Positions 58,333 to 64,000 of a DNA stretch of 64,000 nucleotides are shown in pieces. The position numbers and the translations under genes were made by a program. Source of the DNA: Eucommia ulmoides. Taxonomy: Eukaryota; Streptophyta; Magnoliopsida; Garryales; Eucommiaceae. The DNA lies in NCBI GenBank assembly GCA_016647705.1, contig CM028339.1, positions 23,971,803-24,035,802 on the forward strand. Reading direction: 5' to 3'. The notes beneath the pieces are model-generated. The model was not told the DNA's origin and searched no databases. It saw nothing but the letters and a program-made list of their open reading frames with translations. Within the stretch, counting starts at the first letter, position 1; each line of letters opens with the position of its first letter.

Positions 58333-59943
58333 TGTTGGTCTAGTAGCTAAAATAAGCTATAAAAAATCCCAATAATTTTAACCTTGTAAGTGCACAAATC
58401 ATTTATAGTATAGTTATTTAAGTAGGGGTCATCTCTACAAGGATTAAACTAAATCACAAATTTTTAAGAATTAAAATAAATCTAACAATAACATATTTTT
58501 GAAATTGTTTTTTAGAATACAAATAATAAAAAGTAAAGCAAGGACTAAATTATCTACCACTAAACAATAATTTAACAAAGTTATAATCAAGTTTATATTT
58601 TGGTGTGTATTAATGAAGATGCTCACAACATATCCGTGATGTACCATCAATATGTTGTATAATATTCTCTTTGAAGTATGTGATATGTATGGAGTATACA
58701 TAAAACGTGTGTTCCTAATAAAAACCTAAAGTGTAATGGTCAACATATTAAAAAACCTTTAAGCACAAAGAGAATCTAAGCATCACAAAGACCCTAAAAT
58801 ATGATGTGTATCGTAGGTATCCAAGAAATTAATTCACATGAAAATAAATATCCACTTGTTCTTTTGAACATATGATGATATGATGGTCCACATATCTTCC
58901 CAACAAAAACGATCCTAACATGCATAATAGGTTATCAGACTTGAACACATATTAACAATATTCGTTAAAACAATGAATTAAAATTCATCATACACAATCC
59001 AAAATATATAACCTGAATAATTATAACAATAATTAAATTATGTGTAGGGCTTCAAGACTTAGCCCCAACCTAAATAAATTAATTACACAGAACTGATAAA
59101 ATTTTGATAGAATTCAAAAAAAAAGACAGGATAAATAGAAAAGAAGAAGAAATCATTGATTTAGATGTTGTTGCTTTTTCTCTTTCTTTCTTCTATAGTT
59201 CTCCTTGTTCTTCTTTTGGTTCGATTCCCTTTTTCTCGGCCTCTTCTGTCCTATTTAGAGGCTTGAGGAGATTAAGATATTATGTACACGTTTCTTGCTT
59301 CTACCTCATTCCTCCTTCATTTCATATCTTTTTCTTGCTTCTAGCACTTCTTTCCAACTATTTCTTTATTTTTTTTTCTAGCTCCTTCTTATTTCTTCTC
59401 TTTTAAGTCTTCTTTCTAATTTTTTCTCAACCCTTCCTGCTTCTCCTTAGACTGCTTGGATTGCTCTGGATCTTGGAATTGGATGGCCAAATTGGACTGT
59501 GATTTCTTGAATTTGCTGGTCAGATTTAAGCTAATCGAATTGCTCTGGATTTGAACTAGAGGAAAGAAATAAATGTCGAAATGTGATATGAGTTTAATCA
59601 ATCAAAGTATAATATACATATCAGATCATGTTTGATTTTGATATAATATAAATATATAATCATGATTTTTTCCAAATTTCCACTCAACTTTCCACGATTA
59701 GGTTAATAATGAAAATTACTATTCAATATTTTATAACAAAATACAATTTTAACCCTATATAAATATATTAATATTTATTAAGACCCCAGAATTTCAAACA
59801 TATGAAAATAACCCCCAATATAAATTTACGGATATTATGTATGCAATTATCTAAAATTATTAATAATGATTTTAATTTACTAATAAATATACTAGAAAAT
59901 AAATAAAAAATGATAAATAAATATATATAAAATAGATCCAACA
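58333..59943 (-). repeat. 5' LTR of the reverse-strand Gypsy element
   Basis: A 1,611-bp segment bounded TG and CA, next to the primer-binding site. Its left part has the usual text of these LTR ends (ACCTTGTAAGTGCACAAATC). It sits inside a MULE transposase remnant at its right edge. Confidence 0.65.
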
Positions 59944-61060
59944 GTGGTACAAGCATGTGCACTTGGGTATCCTTTCAATTGCCACTAAAAACACGAACAT
60001 GTTCGATTGACAATATCAATTGAGATTGACAGATGCTAATGCACTTCAAAGTTGCCTTGAGAGTATACTCCAACCAACCACGTCCTACCGCTCTCAACAC
60101 ATTCTAAAAGCTTATTCTCCCAAAATGGACAAATGACACCTAACATCTTCATTGAATTGACTCTTCTATTCGATATTTGGTCCATAAGTTGTACTCTAAT
60201 CGTATCGATACATTCCATTATGGGGAGGTGTTGGGCTTTAACAAATGATTTGGCAAGATTTGAGTATATCTCGCAGTATCATTACCCAGCAAAAAAGGCG
60301 TTAGCCCAATTCCCAAGAGGTAAATCATTCAAGAATGAAATAACTCTTGGCCCGCCTTCAACAATCATTCTATTTTTATGAATGGAAAAATCATAAACAG
60401 TAGGTGCAAATGCATATTGATCCAGTATGTGAAACAATTTTTTGTTTCAACTCATTATCCTTCTCACTAGTTTATCACTTAGGTTACATTTCAAATGATG
60501 CAAACAAAATATATGGGGAGAATTCAGAAAAAACATTACATATAGCTTGTATCAACCCTGGTTGTCGATCGAAAAATGAAAGTAATGGCATAATCATTTG
60601 AAAAGCGACAATTGTTGGACAAACCACATCCAATTGTCATCGTTCTCCTCATCAAAAATAGCAAATTCCAATGGAAACATGCCTGAACGTATAAATTCAA
60701 AATCATTTCAATTAAAACGTAGTTAACAACTTTAAAAAAAGTAACAAAAAGTAAAAACAAAAATAAAAATAAAAAATATAACCTTAATTCTTGTCCTTCG
60801 CAGACGCAGCAAGTAATGTTCCCTTATATCGACTTTTCAAGAATGTTCCGTCCATAAATAGTAGTGGATGGAAAAACTTAAAGCATTGAATTCACGCATT
60901 AAAAGACACAAAAATTCTTATAACATTACCAAACTCATTGTCATACTCTAAAGAAAAGTGACTGTCAAGGTTTATCAACTGACAAACACTAATATACCAC
61001 CTTAATAAATCATTTGATGCTATGTAATTACCATATAATAAATGAGTTCTTTACCAAATA
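59944..61060 (-). pseudogene. MULE transposase (MURA/MULE DDE type), minus strand
   Basis: Reading leftward: FHPLLFMDGTFLKSRYKGTL (about 60890-60800) gives the first catalytic Asp. A 100-bp intron (60683-60782) ends TTCAG before GMFPLEFAIFDEENDDNWMW. FDRQPGLIQAI holds the second Asp, and NLAKSF stands where NxAESFN with the third acidic residue is usual, so Glu is replaced by Lys. After CIDTIRVQLMDQISNRR, the SWIM finger region (WQLKGYPSAHACTT) runs to 59944 and is cut by the Gypsy LTR. In-frame stops occur. This is a dead copy of a different MULE lineage from the one at 15648. Confidence 0.75.
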
Positions 61061-61127
61061 AATATTTTTTTTTAAAAAAAAAATATTGACACCAAGCCTA
61101 TTTCGTCTTATTTATCGAAGACGATTA

Positions 61128-61338
61128 TCCTTGTGTTGCGAACACTAGGACTAAGATCCTGGTGTTCGCAACACCAGGATCTTTTTTTTTTTTTAATTGA
61201 ATGGTCTCGGTGTTGTGAATACCGAGGACCATTCAAATCCAAACATCATATCTCCGTTTCTTCAAAACGGCGATGTGCCGTTTGACCAAGCTGTTTTTAA
61301 GTAGCTACTTTTAGTCCCGGTGTTGATAACACCAGGAC
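61128..61338. ncRNA. run of five short hairpins with GGTGTT...AACACC cores
   Basis: Stems lie at 61128-61150, 61155-61181 (perfect: GATCCTGGTGTT / AACACCAGGATC, 3-nt loop), 61201-61232, about 61266-61284 (AAACGGC / GCCGTTT) and 61314-61338. Four share the core C(T/C)GGTGTT. There is no ORF across them. Whether they act as RNA or DNA structures is unknown. Confidence 0.6.
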
Positions 61339-61379
61339 CAAATCTGTATAAATTCCCCTCACACATACCGTCTAAACTT

Positions 61380-62840
61380 ACATTTGCCTCCATCGTCCAT
61401 CCTCCATCATGCTTCATGTTGGTCCTCCTATTACAAAAGGTAAATTTAATTTATTTGTTAGTTTGATTACTATATTTTTTACCTGTTTTATTATTTAGTT
61501 AATCTATTAGTTAGTTTACTTAATTTATTAATTAGTTGGTTAATTTAATTTGTTAGTCTAGTTAGTTTAATTTTTAAGTTAATTTGCTAGTTTAATTTGT
61601 TAATTTAGTTGTTTAATAAAAATTATGTACTTTGGCCCCTCAAAGTTTGAGTAAATTATACATGTGTGAGAAAATATAAATTATAATATATTATTTTTAA
61701 AAAAATTATTATTTATTTAATTAGTTTAAAATTTTAATTTAATTGTTTAATTAAAAAATGTACACTTTGGCCCCTCAAAGTTTGATTAATTATACATGTG
61801 AGAAAATATAAAAATAAAAGTAAGTTTAATTTATTTATTTTTGTTTAATTTATTTGTTAGTTTGATTACTATATTTTTTACTTGTTTAATTATTTAGTTA
61901 ATCTGTTTGTTAGTTAGTTAGTTTATTTATTTAATTTGTTAATTAATTGGTTAATTTAATTTTTTTAGTTTTGTTGTTTAAATTCTTAGTTAGTTTGTTA
62001 GTTTAATTAGTTAATTTAATTGTTTAATTGAAAACTATGTACTTTGGCCCTTCAAAGTTTGAGTAAATTATACATGTGTGAAAAATTATGAATTGAAATA
62101 TAAATTATAATATATTGTTTTTTAAAAAAATTATTAGTTACTTAATTTGAGTTTAATTTGTTAATTTAGTTCTTTAATTAAAAAATTTACACTTTGGCCC
62201 CTCAAAATTTGGCAAATTAAAAATGTGAAAAAATATAAAATGAAATAGAAATTATAATAGATTGTTTTTAAAAAAACACTTTGTTAGTTACTTAATTAGT
62301 TTATTTTTTTAATGTGTTTGAAAAAATTTATATTCCATTGAAAGTTAAAATTAATTAAATTATTGACTAAATTAAAAACAAATAAAATGAAAAGGATTGA
62401 AAAATGTACACGATCAGAGATTTGTATCGTTCAATGGGACGTCACTCGCTTTTGGAAGATGTATTCTTATACTCTTTAGATCCAAGTGTTCGTTACTATT
62501 CACAGTGGGTTGCAAGAATGTGGAAGGAATACACTTATCATATCAATCAATCAGAGATTATGGTGGACGGATGAAGGCAATATAATATTCCAATAGTGCG
62601 TCAATTGGGTAGAACAATACCAATAGACATGCTTCATAACCTTCAGATGACGTTGCATCGCTACCGCGAAAAAAAAAAACCAAATGCAAATTCAAATTTT
62701 TCGACACGAGCTTGAAATGACTGGACATGAGAGTCTCGAACAAGGTTTGTTTGCCAAAGCACATTCTTACATGAGATGAACAAGGAATCCTCAATATCAG
62801 TCAAATATTGAAATGTCTGATGATGAGAGTAATGTCTAAT
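61380..62840 (+). pseudogene. unrecognised gene-like segment, probably TE-borne
   Basis: A possible first exon (61405-61439, ending ...TTACAAAAG before GTAAAT) is followed by an AT-rich repeat-filled stretch. Exon-like sequence from 62402 reads YTIRDLYRSMGRHSLLEDVF, then SVRYYSQWVARMWKEYTYHI, and later QLGRTIPIDMLHNLQMTLHR, with the end near 62838 (MSDDESNV, stop). Frames are broken between the pieces. I do not recognise the family. Being head-to-head with a MULE transposase suggests an extra MULE gene; this is inference. Confidence 0.35.
61606..62260. repeat. tandem repeat with CTTTGGCCCCTCAAAGTTTG core
   Basis: Four cores at about 61630, 61760, 62040 and 62190, each followed by ATTATACATGTGNGAAAA-like text and separated by TTAATTTGTTAGTT-rich stretches. 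Spacing is about 130-275 bp. Confidence 0.75.
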
Positions 62841-63080
62841 GTTTTCATGTTGGTAAATTACAGTTTAACTATGTATTTCCTTTGAAGTTTAATGTATCGT
62901 TTCTACGCTAAATTATAATAACATTCTTCTACCAAACAGCTGACTTTCTCTCTTTCAATTGATATGTGGTGTTGGGTTTGCTTTTTTTAGTTAAGCCTCG
63001 TGTACGTAAGTTCTAAAACATCATTTTTCAGTCATTCTGTTTTTTTTAAAAAAAAACTAATGTTTTTGTAAACTCGTAAT

Positions 63081-63635
63081 GTGCAGTATAATATTTGTAA
63101 AGAAACCGTTCAGCCTTTCATTTTTGTGATGTCTTCAAATATTAACTCAAGTGAAGAAAACTCAATTGGTTTTTCAAGTGAGGAGAACTCATATCGTGTT
63201 TGGGGTTGGCCTGGACTGTGGGATTACCAAAGATGTTGGGTTCTACAACCATATTATGATGACTACTGGAGTGATCAAGACACCAACCCGATATAGTATC
63301 GCGTCGGTCTACTCCAAGAATAGGAATACAAGGTGAATGAGTCTAACAACCTTATATCTTGTTTGAGAGATCTTAATGCACCAGTTCCGCATCGTCGAAG
63401 TCTTCAGATGCCTAGACGATGTATAATTGATGACACATCTGAGATCAAAGATGCTATTACACGAATTCGCTTGGAGAATAATCGAATGTTGTTGCCCAGG
63501 AATAGATATTATATACTACAACTAGCCAATGAAATGGTTGCCGCAAGCAACAGAGCACTCTCTCCAAACGAATACCATAACGTCACAAATAATAATGAAT
63601 ATTTGTCTGAGGGGTACATGTCCAATGAAGAATAA
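63081..63635 (+). CDS. unrecognised exon-like ORFs
   Basis: After a splice-acceptor-like ATGTGCAG at 63080-63087, a frame (63081-63296) reads SSEENSYRVWGWPGLWDYQR and DDYWSDQDTNPI. A second frame (63333-63635, 100 aa) has RRSLQMPRRCIIDDTSEIKD and ends SEGYMSNEE. Acidic, Ser-rich patches and two arginine-rich patches are visible, and there is no known motif. The two may be one gene with a break at about 63296, or separate exons. Function unknown. Confidence 0.35.
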
Positions 63636-64000
63636 AGAATTTTTGGTAGTTCAATTGTCTTTTTAAGTGTTTTTTGTCACTATTTTCGTGATATTATGTA
63701 CTGTATTTCTTATGTATTGTCTTTGTTATGAGTTTTGTAACAAACACCATTAAACATGTTTCTAATTTATCTAATGTTTTTTTGTTCTTTTTATAATTAA
63801 TTGTACTTGTTAACACGTTTAATTTCAATATAATGTTTATGATTATTTTAAGTTGTTTCACCTTTAATATTATACTATTTCAATATGCTCCATAATATAT
63901 TAGGTAAAATAAATGAAATTATCCATTAGTTAAGTGACGTTTCAATTGATAGGCGGTGGTGTTTATTATGTATTGTCTTTGTTATACCTTGCACGTATCA
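63636..64000. other. AT-rich tail of the window
   Basis: No gene. The phrase TATGTATTGTCTTTGTTAT occurs twice (about 63711 and 63967). Confidence 0.5.

Noticed and set aside
59104-59406. 100-aa Phe/Ser-rich frame in the reverse Gypsy LTR
   Set aside because: A T-rich low-complexity frame within an LTR, on the strand opposite to the element.
1-64000. CRISPR arrays, operons, rRNA or functional tRNA genes
   Set aside because: Nothing fits. The tandem repeats lack unique spacers, the genome is eukaryotic, and the only tRNA-like boxes belong to the SINE at 21868.
1-64000. A single coherent new multi-gene system
   Set aside because: The coding pieces fall into separate nested elements and one host gene; no co-oriented intact cluster was found.

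Overview
This is plant nuclear DNA, almost certainly from a eudicot. The evidence is AT-rich intergenic sequence, spliced genes with GT/AG introns, Mutator-like elements (MULEs), Copia and Ty3/Gypsy LTR elements, a tRNA-derived SINE, and a captured piece of a CIN-class TCP gene that still has a miR319-like site. I can support only one intact host gene. Nearly everything else is transposable elements nested in one another.

Layout. 654-11193 is a Copia-type, apparently non-autonomous LTR element. Its 5' LTR was split by a 2.2-kb Pack-MULE (1466-3666) carrying the 3' part of a TCP4-like gene, and by a solo Gypsy-type LTR (3954-5642). 11194-12215 is a reverse-strand Copia LTR with its leader. 12216-15647 is AT-rich spacer with a short dispersed repeat. 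15648-20790 is a complete-length MULE with a degraded mudrA transposase; it ends about 120 bp before the start codon of the host gene. 20911-32680 is a three-exon short-chain dehydrogenase/reductase gene resembling 1-acyl-dihydroxyacetone-phosphate reductase (277 aa). Its first intron holds a SINE. Its 9.9-kb second intron holds a broken Copia element, which itself contains a hAT-type MITE, plus tandem repeats and a possible small MULE. 33038-33593 is another MITE-like element.

34223-46790 is a MULE remnant carrying a Ulp1-type (DUF1985/C48) protease gene. A 6.4-kb Gypsy-type LTR element with both LTRs (38478-44873) splits it. Then come rearranged Ty3/Gypsy protease and integrase pieces (46790-48650), a tandem LTR-internal-LTR-internal-LTR array of a non-autonomous Gypsy-like family (49308-57892) that holds a solo Copia LTR, the 5' end of a reverse-strand Gypsy element (57893-59943), a reverse-strand MULE transposase remnant (59944-61060), a run of five short hairpins (61128-61338), and unrecognised exon-like sequence to about 63635.

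How it fits together. The dehydrogenase is the only gene likely to be working; the elements have reshaped its promoter side and its introns. The observations most worth following are the Pack-MULE copy of a TCP gene with its miR319 site, a hairpin and motif pair shared by three Gypsy-like internal regions, palindrome clusters in the LTRs of three families, and the hairpin run near 61.2 kb. All calls come from reading the sequence by eye; no database search was run.
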